Assembly (NCBI RefSeq): GCF_050003625.1
Contig: NC_134398.1
Coordinates: 64,550,891 to 64,614,890 of the forward strand
Direction of reading: 5' to 3'
Length of the DNA stretch: 64,000 nt
Origin: Haematobia irritans
Lineage: Eukaryota; Arthropoda; Insecta; Diptera; Muscidae
Within the stretch, counting starts at the first letter, position 1. Each line of letters starts with the position of its first letter. The notes beneath the pieces were generated by a model. That model was not told the DNA's origin. It did no database searches and saw nothing but the letters and a program-made list of their open reading frames with translations. Made by a program: the position numbers and the translations under genes. Shown here in pieces: positions 22,887 to 33,085 of the stretch.

Positions 22887-23361
22887 GGAGGGTACATAAG
22901 ATTCGGCCTGACCGAACTTACGGCCGTTTAACTTGTTCCATTTAATCCTTGTGCACTCCTTGGAAAAGTGCCCTTTCCACGTGCGGATTATTATATCGGA
23001 TTATGTAAATATTTTATTTTTATTTGTATCTTCTAAAAACATACACGCAAAAATATAATTCTTTCCTCCCAAACGAAGTTTTAGACAAACAAAGTTTGTT
23101 TCTCATTTGTTTTTCGCTGTAAGGAAGTGTATTTGGAAGAAAAGTATATACTTTTTGTGATAAACGTTTATTTTTTTCCAGGATGTAAAAACAATTTCAT
23201 AAAAACAAACTAAAAAAAACATTGTTTTCTTGCTAATTGCATTTTCTTTCACATCTTTCTCACATCCACGAGGTTTTTAGTTCTTAACACCTTTTCCTGT
23301 AATACCAACAATGTAGAAGAAATTATACGATTTTATAAATTTTTAAAATTTTGTTACCTTT

Positions 23362-23430
23362 CGCCTGGACAGAGAATCGAACCGCGGACCACGCACTTTG
23401 TAAGCCAACACACTAACCACTGAGCTATGT
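23362..23430 (-). other. tRNA-like head (left) in E2
   Basis: A-box-like TAGCTCAGTGG and B-box GGTTCGATTCT on the minus strand. It is better preserved than in E1, whose B-box has one change. Confidence 0.68.
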
Positions 23431-23547
23431 ACCTGTTATGGTCATCAATAGATGAATATCCATATAAGTTATATTTATATAGCATAGCTTGCGGCGCCCA
23501 CGAACCGAATAAACAAAGTTTATTTAACAGAAACAAACATTTAGTTT

Positions 23548-23619
23548 GGCACCGTAGAGCAGTGGTTGCTACGTCCGACTTGCATGCCAAAGGTCGTGGG
23601 TTCGATCCCTGCTTCGACC
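23548..23619 (+). other. tRNA-like head (right) in E2 with T-run
   Basis: GGCACCGTAGAGCAGTGG, B-box GGTTCGATCCC and end CTGCTTCGACC. An uninterrupted run of about 15 T follows within five bases, a strong pol III stop. Confidence 0.72.
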
Positions 23620-23950
23620 AAAGTTTTTTTTTTTTTTTAATATGTTCCAGATATGTTCGGAAGATTCCGAAAAAATGATCAACATTACATTGTAGTATAT
23701 TAAATATTGAACTGTAAAATGTGTCTTATTAAAGACCTAAAGTCAGAAAAGAACAGTGTTTGATATAAACGAAATGGACTGTGTTGTTGATTCAAAAATA
23801 ACTTTTTTTATTGAAAAAATAAAAATTTTGTAACAAACGAATTTTTTTGGTGATAAAAGTTTAAAATTTTCGAAGCAATTCAAAAAACTCTAACAAAAGA
23901 AAAACGTTTTCGGTACACGTTTTCCAAACGTTTTTTTTTCTTTGCGTGTA

Positions 23951-24323
23951 CATTTCGTCCCTCTAATGGATAAATAAAGGTTTCAAAAAAATTTCCAATA
24001 AATAAAGGAATAAAAATTACGTTTTAAAATCAATGTTGGGTCAAATTGACACAAGGAGTGCACAAGTGTTAAACTCAATAACAAAAAATTCTCGTAATTT
24101 GCAAAACCTTCTCAAAAGAACTTCCATCAAAGTGAAAAAGTTAACAGGCACAGGTTCACATCCCTGCGGAGGTGAAATTTTAAATTTTATTTTTATTTTT
24201 ATTGTTTTTTTTTGTTTTTTAATTTTCTTTCTCTTTTGCGAAATTTAATTATCCAAAATTTAAATTTTAACTTTAAACCGCCAAATAGAGAGTTTTCTAA
24301 TACTGGTCCAAAAGAACTTCATC
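23951..24323. other. unassigned DNA
   Basis: It contains A/T runs and a 71-codon open frame without recognisable content. No gene is called. Confidence 0.4.
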
Positions 24324-24533
24324 CACTAAAAAACAGTGGAAACCAGAAGAAAATTTTTGTTTAATTTTAGAACATTTAGATTATTTTTAGGAAATTTTAA
24401 CTAAACAGTATTACAAACACTGGCGTCCCGCCGATATCATAAAAATAAGTAAATATTTTTCTACAAATTCAAGAAAATTTTTTAGACATAACAAATTTTT
24501 TTTAATAGTTAAAGACAATTTTGTAGTTTGAAG

Positions 24534-25382
24534 TAGAGGTGTGCGCGTGAGTGAAATTTTGCTCAAACTCACGCACATTCACGAAGTAAAATGTTTATTC
24601 ACGCACACTCACACACGATTCGTGTGGTGGCAACTCACACTCGCGCACATTCACGAAATGAAAACCAGTACTCACGCACGAACTACTTTTAAAGACTCAC
24701 GCACGAGTCACGACAATTCACGTAACTCACGACAAATTCACGATAGACTCACAATATTTTCCAACCGGGAATGAGCAAAGGTAACACAATTCATGAATAG
24801 AGTATACAGCAAACCCTCGATTTACGTCGCCTCGGTTTACGTTGTTTCGATTTAAGTCGTCAAATTTGTTGTTCCATCCAACTTCGATTTACGTCGTCCA
24901 TTTTTGCCAACTTAATCAGAAACGTCTTCCATAAGTGAAATAAGTTCCAACGATGATGACATCGATACATTTATTTTTGAAATTCTTACCGAAAATTCGT
25001 CAAATTCTGAATTATCTTTAGTTTTGAAGTTTTTTATTGTGTGCACACATAATTAAATGTACATACATAATTAAATAGGCTTAGTAATAAGTATGAACAA
25101 TTTTAAATTCGGTTTAAATTCAAATTCCGGAACCAATCTCGACGTAAATCGAGGGATTACATTAGTTCAACAGCTAAATTAATTTCAGGTAACATACGAG
25201 TAAGAATTAAATCTTGATTTTTTTTTTGTGAGCGTGATTTTGCAGAAATTTTATTCACGCACATTCACTAACCGATTTTATTTCTCACGTACGACATATC
25301 TGTTTCAGTCCCATTAACGCACATTTATGAGAGTTGCTTCAGATTTTGTTCACGACTCCCGTAATTCACGCGCACACCCCTA
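24534..25382. mobile_element. Element K, copy K1: hAT MITE rich in CACGCAC motifs
   Basis: Ends TAGAGGTGTGCGCGTGAG and CGCGCACACCCCTA are flanked by an exact 8-bp duplication GTTTGAAG (24526-24533 and 25383-25390). Both arms are made of ACTCACGCACATTCACGA-like motifs in both orientations. A pogo-like MITE is nested in the middle. It has no coding capacity. The second copy is at 63406. Confidence 0.93.
24807..25162. mobile_element. pogo/Tigger-like MITE
   Basis: Inverted ends CAGCAAACCCTCGATTTACG and CGTAAATCGAGGGATTACAT are flanked by TA (24805-24806 and 25163-25164). The unoccupied site is seen in K2 (AAATATAGTTCGACAGC, about 63602). CAG...CCTCGATTTA ends and TA targets are typical of pogo/Tigger elements. 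It has no transposase. Confidence 0.88.
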
Positions 25383-26441
25383 GTTTGAAGAAACAAATTG
25401 GAGTTCAAAATTGCAAGAATGGCTTTGGTGACGTACGAAGTTCATGATGGACCCAAATTTAATTTAAAGAAATAATGAACTATTTTATGAGAAATGCGAA
25501 TTTAGTAATTTTTCCCGTATTTTCGTGAGTCATGACAATTTCGTGTCACGTGCACACCTCTAGTTTCGATCGGACATCATGATAACACAGCAAAAACTAT
25601 TTGGTGGTGTGTAGGGTTTGGTATAGGGTCCTGCTTCGGCTCAAGGACTATCCCTATTGATTTTGGAAAAAATCGGTTCAGATTTAGATATAGCTGCCAT
25701 ATATATCTTTCACCGATCTGGTCATAATTGACGTGTATAGTAACCGATCTTCCTCAAATTCCGTACATCCAAATATTTTATGAGTCTCGAAACTCGAAAA
25801 CTTGCAAAATATCAGCCAAATCGGTTCAGATTTAGATATAGCTCCCATATATAGCTTTCGCCCGATTTACACTCAAATGACCACAGAGGCCAATTTTTGC
25901 TCCGATTTAGTTGAAATTTTGCACAGGGAGTATAATTAGCATTGTAGCTGTGCGTGCCAAATTTGGTTGAAATCGGTTCAGATTTAGATATATCTCCCTT
26001 ATAAAGCTTTCGCCCGATATATCTCCCATATATAGCTTTCGCCCGATTTACACTCATATGACCACAGAGGCCAATTTTTAACTCCGATTTAGTTGAAATT
26101 TTGCACAGAGAGTAAAATTAGTATTGTAGCTATGTATGCCAAATTTGGTTGAAATCGGTTCAGATTTAGATATAGCTCCCATATATAGCTTTCGCCCGAT
26201 TTACACTCACATGACCACAGAGGCCTATTTTTTGCTCCGATTTAGTTGAAATTTTGCACAGGGAGTAGAATTAGTATTATAGCTATGCGTGTCAAATTTG
26301 GTTGAAATCGGGCCAGATTTAGATACGGCTCCCATATATAGCTTTCGCCCGATTTACACTCATTTGCCCACAGAGGCCAATTTTTTGCTCCGATTTAGTT
26401 GAAATTTTGCACAGGGAGTAGAATTAGCATTGTAGCTATGC

Positions 26442-26831
26442 GTGCATTGGAGCCCTAATGCTTTGAAGCATATTAATCGCATTGAAAGTGTACAGAAGAA
26501 ATTCGTCAAATTTGCTTTGAAATCCCTTAATTTTTCACGTCCAATGCCATCGTATGTGAGTAGATGTGCATTGATTTCGTTGCAGTCTTTGCGCTCTCGT
26601 AGAGAGATTGATTCGTTGGTATTCTTGCAAGGAATTGTAAGTTCTTCTATTGATTGTCCAGAACTTTTGCATCTTATTAATTTCAATACGCCACCTCGTT
26701 CTCTTCGGTACTATTACCCTTTTCATATAAATACACATTATACTTCTTATGCTGCAAATGAGCCATTAACTAAGGCAATGAGACTTTTTAACACTTATAA
26801 TGAGTTCTTACTTTTACTATGTATAAATTGA
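26442..26831 (+). pseudogene. LINE 3' end: C-terminal part of ORF2
   Basis: About 129 codons (SPNALKHINRIESVQKKFVK ... DCPELLHLINFNTPPRSLRY) match the C-terminus of the LINE on the minus strand at 13954-17042, including the CPELLH.(I/V).FN.P.RSLRY(Y/H)YPFHI block. The insertion is a 5'-truncated copy. Its 3' untranslated part resumes after element Z at 32124 and ends with five TGAAA units (about 32247-32270). The open frame is followed by a stop at the place where the family protein ends, so this short piece is intact but has no catalytic domain. Confidence 0.85.
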
Positions 26832-27004
26832 AACATTTGCTATACTCCCTACACCGAAAGAATTTTCTTCGTAAAAAGAACGAAAAATTTCGTTAAAAGT
26901 ACGAAGTTTGTCATTGTTTTACAACCAAAGAAACTTTTCATTAAAAGTACGAAATATTTCGTTCTTTTTACGAAGAATATTCTTACAAATTTTTCGTAGT
27001 TTGT

Positions 27005-27340
27005 AAGAAACAACTTCGTACTTTTTATGAAAATGTTTCGTACTTTTTATGAAACAACTTCGTACTTTTTATGAAAAAGTTTCGTACTTTTTATGAAAAA
27101 GTTTCGTACTTTTTATGAAAAAGTTTCGTACTTTTTATGAAACAACTTCGTACTTTTTATGAAAAGGTTTCGTACTTTTTATGAAAAATTTTCGTACTTT
27201 TTATGAAAAAGTTTCGTACTTTTTATGAAACAATTTCGTACTTTTTACGAAAAAGTTTCATTCTTTTTATGAAATTGTTTCATACTTTTTATGAAACTGT
27301 TTCGTACTTCTTATGAAATTATTTCATACTCTTTAAGAAA
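27005..27340. repeat. 22-bp tandem array, about 14 units, hairpin-forming
   Basis: Unit TTTCGTACTTTTTATGAAAA plus AG, with AAAAAG/AAACAA variants. Each unit holds ACTTTTTATGAAAAAGT, which pairs with itself. It is part of the left arm of element Z and is probably a set of transposase-binding sites. Confidence 0.92.
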
Positions 27341-27548
27341 TTTGTGCATACTTTATATGCAATTAATTTGTAAAATGTGCAAAACAGTTTAATTAAGTAC
27401 TTACTTTTTTAATTAGCCAGCTTATAAAAAAAGAACATAATTAGTCTGTATCATTTTATTAAAAAAGGAAAAGATAAATGTAGTCAATAACTAAAACTTA
27501 TTTCATTCAAATTATATATGGCTGTTATATATAGCATTTGAACTTCAA

Positions 27549-27735
27549 ATGAAATCTTTTACATTTGAAATGAGACATTTTTCAAAACAATTGAATTCTT
27601 TTTCAAATCAAATAAAGCATTTTCCAAAACATATAAAACCTTTTAAAAATTTAAAAAAGGTTTCGTTTGATTTGGAAAAGAATTCATTTGATTTTAAAAA
27701 GGTTTCATTTGATTTGAAAAGTTTCATTTGAAATC
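27549..27735. repeat. diverged TTTGAAATGA / TTTGATTTGAAAAG repeats
   Basis: Short AT motifs (CATTTGAAAT, TTTGATTT, AAAAGGTTTC) recur in both orientations within element Z. The 60-codon open frame here is repeat translation. Confidence 0.6.
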
Positions 27736-27810
27736 AAAATGCTATAATAAATCTGATGAAGAACTATATAAAAGGAAATGTACATAAAACTTTTGAATGA
27801 AATTAATATT

Positions 27811-28856
27811 TCATCCAGGTATAGTATGTATAAATAACTCAGAAAACTCCATCAATGTTCCAATGGCCAGAATAAAGGGTTGAATATCTTCCATCTTGTT
27901 TTTGAAAAATTCGACATGAACAAGAAGTTCTTGTTTTGTGTTCCCGAACTGAATAAAAGAGAACTGGGAATCGTTTATGGTATATCGACGCACTTCAGAC
28001 GTTCCTGCCGTAGTTTTTTCATGTACCTTCCTGTTGGAAACAATAAGTAATGTGAATCCCATAACATTTGCAGATAAAATTTTGTCAAAATTTTATTTTT
28101 ATAGAAAATTTTGTCAAAATTTTATTTCTATAGAAAATTTTGTAAAAATTTTATATTATAGAAAATTTTGTCAAAATTTTATATTATATTATATATAATT
28201 TTGTAAAAATTTTAATATGCTCCAACTTACCTTTACGGTGTGAAAAATTCCCTTCTTTTTCGACAATAGTTTCCTTTAAATTTGATGCAAGACTAGCGCT
28301 TTTTAAATGCTTGACAAGTTGAAACTCCGTATTAAGTTTATCTAAAAATTTAAGACAATTCGACATAATCATAAACAGTTTTGACAATAAATTGTCGTTT
28401 AGCACACTTCCAAAGACATTTGCCACATTCATTATGGGTGTAAACATTAAATCTTTAAAATTTTTGGTGATGAAACTTACATCTTTACGTGAAAAGTTTG
28501 GCTTTGAGTACATGGTTAAACGGAAGTTTAAAAAGGACTTGAATAATTGGTTCATTTCACAATCTAAATCTACTTCATGTTTGTTAAAAATATTTTCTGC
28601 GTCGTCGGCATTCCCACAATCTTGTCCATAATTGGTACTCTCGCCTCGTACAATTATTTCATTAGTTTCATTTTTTCCATCCACGCATATATTATTGTGT
28701 TTTTTCTTGAAATGTCTTTGGAAGGTTGCAGAACTTCGATAAATTTGTTCACAACAAATAAAATTATGATCACTTTTAAGAAAATGAACAGTTTTTAAAT
28801 GATTTTGTTATATATAAGTGTTCACACACTTCTTCGTTGCACTTAAAACATTTCAT
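27811..28856 (-). pseudogene. C2H2-like zinc-finger protein gene of element Z, two exons, decayed
   Basis: On the minus strand a start at 28856 gives MKCFKCNEEVCEHLYI (paired Cys), then a frameshift. The next frame reads FICCEQIYRSSATFQRHFKK plus KH, with finger-type H-x4-H spacing. It continues without stops for about 150 codons (MNQLFKSFLNFRLTMYSKPN, then RKDVSFITKNFKDL) to a strong splice donor AAAG|GTAAGT at 28230. An acceptor TTTCCAACAG is at 28031. The 83-codon frame beyond the acceptor (IQFGNTKQELLVHV, QPFILAIGTLMEF) looks coding but is not in phase with exon 1, so a further indel is likely. The intron holds the 29-bp minisatellite. The domain order suggests an arthropod transposon zinc-finger protein. 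No catalytic domain is visible and I cannot name the family. Confidence 0.6.
28075..28215. repeat. 29-bp minisatellite in the intron of the zinc-finger remnant
   Basis: About five units of the CAAAATTTTAT...TATAGAAAATTTTGT motif lie between the donor (28230) and acceptor (28031) signals. Confidence 0.85.
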
Positions 28857-29245
28857 TCTTACCACACACACTCAACTTGGAGAGCAAAAAAACACTCAAC
28901 TTGAAGGCAAAAAAAAAACACTCAACCGACCACACAACCGTACGCTTCAACAATCGGACGACGAATGATCTTCTTTGTGTTACAAACAACACCAGCCAAC
29001 TTCAGCAAGTTGAAACATCAGCTGCGGCAAACTATAGCTGTGTTCGTGCTTATAATAATGTTTAATATTATTTATTGAAAGTCGTTGCAATGGTACACAT
29101 CATTGCCATTTTTTGATAGTGAACAAATCATAGGCACAACACATAATGATAGTTTTAACAATTATATTTATCAAATAAAGAAAAGAATGGTTTCCATATA
29201 TTTATTAAAAACGACCTTGTAAATAGTGTAAAAATTTAAAATATT

Positions 29246-29569
29246 CACTGAAACAACAATGAACCCATCAGGAACAAAACTTTTGGTTAATTTTTGGAAG
29301 ATTCTTAGTAACACAAAAAGTTCATTATGGACGCATTTGTAGTGGAATTTACGAATTTAAAGAAATAATGAACAATTTGTGAGAAATACGAATTCAATAA
29401 ATCTTTGTGCTTAATTTGTGTATAATTTTTTCTCGTCCTTTAGTTTATTTAACTAACGTACGCAAACAATTATTAGAGTAAAAGAAAGTTTCTCCAATCA
29501 TAACAGTTCCACGAACTAAAATAAGGTTATCTTGGTTTTAGTAAAATAGAGGGTTCACTTTTTTGAGTG
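29246..29569 (+). mobile_element. Element G, short complete copy
   Basis: The left end CACTGAAACAACAATGAACC and the right end GGGTTCACTTTTTTGAGTG bound 324 bp without nested insertions, giving the basic size of a deleted G element. The flanks are TT rather than TA. Confidence 0.82.
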
Positions 29570-29839
29570 TTACGAAAGCTTTCATTCGTATTTAAAGCTA
29601 AGGAAAATGTATACAAATCTAATTAAAACGAAATTTCGAAAAAATAAAAACCCAATCTGATTAGAATTCAAGTGACTACTTTTTTAGATTTACGAATTGA
29701 AGTTCTTGCATTAACGTTGATAAAATAATTAACTTTAAGCAGATAATTTTACTTAATTGATGTACATTGTCGTTTTCATTTAGTCAATATTTAATGTAGG
29801 AGTTTCCAAAAATATTCAAAATAAATGTGCATAAATATA

Positions 29840-30735
29840 CACTCAAAAAAATTTTACTTGGACCAACTATTTTGACCTTCCCTTAAGAATTTTTGTATTG
29901 ATTCCGAGCTTTTTTAAAATAAAGAAATTATTTAGCGACCAATCCGGCTTTAAATCTAGGACCAATAAGATTAAAATTAGGTACAGATCTCATTTATCAA
30001 ATTCTCATTCTCTTTTCGGGCTTTATTAATATATATACTTACACACAAAATTTTTTTCTGATTCAATCACGAAAGCAATTGGTGCAATTAATTTTGTAAT
30101 TGAAATGTCTTCAATCACAGAAATGATTTCAATTAAAAAATTAATTGAAGGTCAATTAAAAAATTAAGTGATACTATTAATTTTATTGATTGATTTTTGT
30201 TTCAATTAAACAAATTTTCTGAATCAATTAAATTTTTAATTGAATATTTTTTAAAACTGAATTAAAAGTTTATTTGGAAACATTTTCGTGAAATTTTTTT
30301 CTGTGCACGTTCAAACAAATGCCGGTAAAAATCCAAATTATATAATTCAAAGTAAAAAATGCTTTCTTAATTAAAAAAAATGTAATCAAAGACGCTAAAT
30401 CCTCAAATAAGCCTATATTTGAAGCGATTTTATCTTACATCTAAAGTTTCAATATTTCAGTTAATTTAAGGACAATTTCTTTAAATCAAAAATGTTTTTC
30501 TTCACTTTAAGGAATATTAGCTTTAGTTCACAGACATGCGACTTTGACGTAGGGAAGCAAATTTACAAAATGTGTGTCCTAAATTTAATGAAAAAAAATT
30601 GAAGCAAAGATTATAAACTTTCATTTACTTAAAATTTCATTATTTAAAGAAATTTGTCCTTAATATTTTGTACATTTCGCTTCTTAAAATTTAGGTTGCG
30701 TAATCTTAAATATTACGTACATATTTTTTTCAGCG
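29840..30735 (+). mobile_element. Element D, copy D1
   Basis: Ends CACTCAAAAAAATTTTACTTG and TACATATTTTTTTCAGCG, flanked by TA (29838-29839 and 30736-30737). It is collinear with D2 at 55831 (TTTTGACCTTCCCTTA, ATTGATTCCGAGC). H3 is nested at 30042-30305. Confidence 0.8.
30042..30305. mobile_element. Element H, copy H3 (inverted)
   Basis: CACACAAAATTTTTTTCTG to CGTGAAATTTTTTTCTGTG, with the AATTAA-rich core shared with H1 and H2. It lies inside D1; the flanks are TA on the left and CA on the right. Confidence 0.85.
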
Positions 30736-32246
30736 TATATTAAGACAATTATATTTATTAAGAAAGGTTGTTGAAACTTCGATAAAAAACATCGAACTCA
30801 ATGGGTACATAACATTTTGCCTTTTGAAAATAATTTATTCATTTAAAAAAATAACCGCGAAAGTTAACTTCAGTTTTCAGTTCATTTTTATGGTTATTTT
30901 TTAAATGAAACCTAATTTGCTACTTGCTTTTTTTAATAAATTATTTTCAAAATACAAAACTCTATTCAACGTTTATTGTACAACTACATTTTATTGGAAA
31001 AGTACGCGAACACACTCTATATAAAATCAACTTAGCCGAGCACAAAATATGTGAGAACCGTTATGTTGCATTTGCTACTAACACTTTGTTGTATACTCTC
31101 AGAATAAGTAGGCAAATGAAAAGAGAGTTAAAGAGAAAATAAAAGATTTCTTCTCTGCCTCATTCTCGAATTTCACAATTTAAGTTTAACGCAGAAGTAG
31201 CTTAACGACACATTGTTTATTTCAAATTAGAAAATATATGATATATATATGTTTAATTTCGCACATTTGTAGCTTTGGGAAAATTTTAAATTGATGTACT
31301 AGTCAAGGATTACTAATTAATAGCTGTAAAGTTTAAATTAGTTTGATGGAATAAGGAAAAGTTTCTGCAATGCATATGTGCAAAGAACATTTTGGATGAA
31401 TTGAGTTAGGTCACTATTGTTATGAAACTTCTTTGCGAAATGTTTTTGTTTTATTTCTTTTTGTTATCAATTGATTCTTTAGAACCGCTCGCTGTCAATA
31501 AATATGGTCATGTTGTTTAAATTGGTTAAACGAACTTTTCCAAATGTTGTACCATCAAATTGGGAAAATATTACCCATATTGGTTCGAATGCAGAAATAG
31601 TCTATAATAATATATTTATAATTATAAATATTTTCATCATTATTGTTTTGATTTCAGCTTAAAACCATCAATGTATGAAGAAACTACGGAATCATTTTCA
31701 GTAAATCTGATGCAATATTTCTAAAAATTTTAATCATGTTTAAAATTACGATTGCTTTTGCAATATTTCGTAAAATATACATAAACTCGTAAAATTTATA
31801 TCCACAAAAATTATGAATTATAAAGAAAATTTCGTTAAAATAACGAAATATATATGAAGAACTTTTAATGAAAAAATATCGTAGATTCGTAAAAAGTTCT
31901 TCACAAAAAATACGAAAACGAATGAAAATTTCGTAGTTTCAATGAAGAATATATGAAGAATTGTTAATGTAGAAGTTTTCGTAAAAAATTCGTAATTTCG
32001 TAAAATGTTCTTCACAAAAATTACGAAAATGAATGAAAATTTCGTTCTTTTAATGAAGAATTTATGAAGAATAGTCAATGAAGAATTGTTCGTTAAATCT
32101 ACGAAGGGAATTCTTTCGGTGTAGTACATTAAAGGTTATTGTATTTACATTTTTTATTATTTACTTTACTTTTTAATTTTAATGAAATGTTATGCGTAGT
32201 CTGTAAGGGTTATGCAATCCATAGACATAAATAAATAAATGAAATG

Positions 32247-32270
32247 AAATGAAATGAAATGAAATTTGGT
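32247..32270 (+). repeat. (TGAAA)n tail of the LINE
   Basis: Five TGAAA units end the LINE 3' region. Family A sequence resumes immediately with TTTGGTTGACATCGG, marking the 3' junction of the retrotransposition. Confidence 0.8.
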
Positions 32271-32507
32271 TGACATCGGTTCAGATTTAGATATAGCTCC
32301 CATATATAAGTTTTTTTCTGATTTCGACAAAAATGGTCAAAATACCAACATTTTCCTTGTAAAATCGCCACTGTTTAGTCGAAAAGTTGTAAAAACGACT
32401 CTAATTTTCCTAAACTTCTAATACATATATATCGAGCGATAAATCATAAATAAATTTTTGCGAAGTTTCCTTAAAAATGCTTCAGATTTAAATGTTTCCC
32501 ATATTTA

Positions 32508-33085
32508 TACCCTTCACCACTACTGTGGTACAGGGTATAATAAGTTTGTGCATTTGTATGTAACGCCAAGAAGGAAAAGTCTGAGACCCATCGTTTAGTA
32601 TACCGATCGTCTTAGAATTAAATTCTGAGTCGATTTAGCGATGTCCGTCTGTCTGTCTGTCTGTCTGTCTGTTGATGTATTTTTGTGTGCAAAGTACAGC
32701 TCGCAGTTTTAGTCCGATTGTCCTAAAATTTGGTATAGGGTCCTGTTTCGGCTCAAAGACGATCCCTATTGATTTTGGAAAAAATCGGTTCAGATTTAGA
32801 TATAGCTGCCATATATATTTTTCACCGATCTGGTTTTTTACTAACATTGTGTTCCACCCTAGTGCATTAGCCGACTTAAATTTTGAGTCTATAGATTTTG
32901 TAGAAGTCTATCAAATTCTGTCCAGATCGAGTGATATTTAAATGTATGTATTTGGGACAAACCTTTATATATAGCCCCAACACATTTGACGGATGTGATA
33001 TGGTATCGAAAATTTAGATGTACAAAGTGGTGCAGGGTATAATATAGTCGGCCCCGCCCGACTTTAGACTTTCCTTACTTGTTTG
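32508..33085 (-). mobile_element. Family A repeat, copy A3 (internally deleted)
   Basis: The hairpin end TATACCCTTCACCACTACTG and CAGGGTATAATAAG is followed by GTCTGTCTGTCTGTCTGTC. The sequence jumps at about 32832 from the GATCTGG unit to ACTAACATTGTGTTCCACCC, so the middle tandem units are missing. It ends GGCCCCGCCCGACTTTAGAC, TTTCCTTACTTGTTT. Confidence 0.85.

Larger units (their letters stand above)
21184..22934 (-). mobile_element. Family B repeat, copy B3, interrupted
   Basis: In inverse orientation it passes through CATATAGCCCCC and AACCGATACCG. It ends GGAGGGTACATAAGATTCGG, then ACCGAACTTACGGCCGTT, AACTTGTT. It is interrupted by F2 (21234-22200), short minisatellite units (about 22520-22610) and a SINE fragment. 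It is non-coding. Confidence 0.78.
23044..23948. mobile_element. Element E, copy E2
   Basis: Ends CACGCAAAAATATAATTC and TTCTTTGCGTG are flanked by TA (23042-23043 and 23949-23950). It has the same order of parts as E1: left arm, shared module, minus-strand tRNA-like head (about 23362-23430), plus-strand tRNA-like head (23548-23619), a long T-run, and right arm. Confidence 0.88.
24324..25526 (+). mobile_element. Element G, copy with K1 nested
   Basis: The left arm CACTAAAAAACAGTGGAAACC runs to TTTTGTAGTTTGAAG, then K1 interrupts. The copy resumes AAACAAATTGGAGTTCAAAA and runs to ATTTTTCCCGTATTTTCG. The right terminus is lost; a K right end (CACGTGCACACCTCTA, ending about 25562) abuts it instead. 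Confidence 0.75.
26852..32121. mobile_element. Element Z: 5.27-kb TA-inserted transposon with zinc-finger gene remnant
   Basis: Inverted ends CACCGAAAGAATTTTCTTCG and CGAAGGGAATTCTTTCGGTG are flanked by TA (26850-26851 and 32122-32123). The host LINE 3' region reads through when it is removed. Both arms are full of TTCGTA(C/A)TTTTTATGAA-type motifs (22-bp tandem array at 27005-27340 on the left; TCTTCACAAAAA and TACGAAAA motifs at 31850-32110 on the right). The centre carries a decayed two-exon gene on the minus strand (27811-28856). Later insertions inside it are G4, D1 and H3. The structure is that of a once-autonomous DNA transposon; I cannot assign its superfamily. Confidence 0.85.
25612..32507 (-). 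mobile_element. Family A repeat, copy A2, split by a LINE
   Basis: The left part (25612-26446) starts inside the family at TTTGGTATAGGGTCCTGCTT and contains four or five tandem units. It is interrupted after AGCTATGCGTGC by the LINE (26447-32270) and resumes TTTGGTTGACATCGGTTCAG up to CAGATTTAAATGTTTCCC. It lacks its first end and abuts the hairpin of A3. Confidence 0.8.

Noticed and set aside
27005..27340. CRISPR-like regular repeats
   Set aside because: The units abut with no unique spacers, and the setting is an insect transposon arm.
27811..28684. Host zinc-finger gene
   Set aside because: It lies entirely within element Z between inverted ends and is frameshifted, so it is treated as the transposon's own decayed gene.
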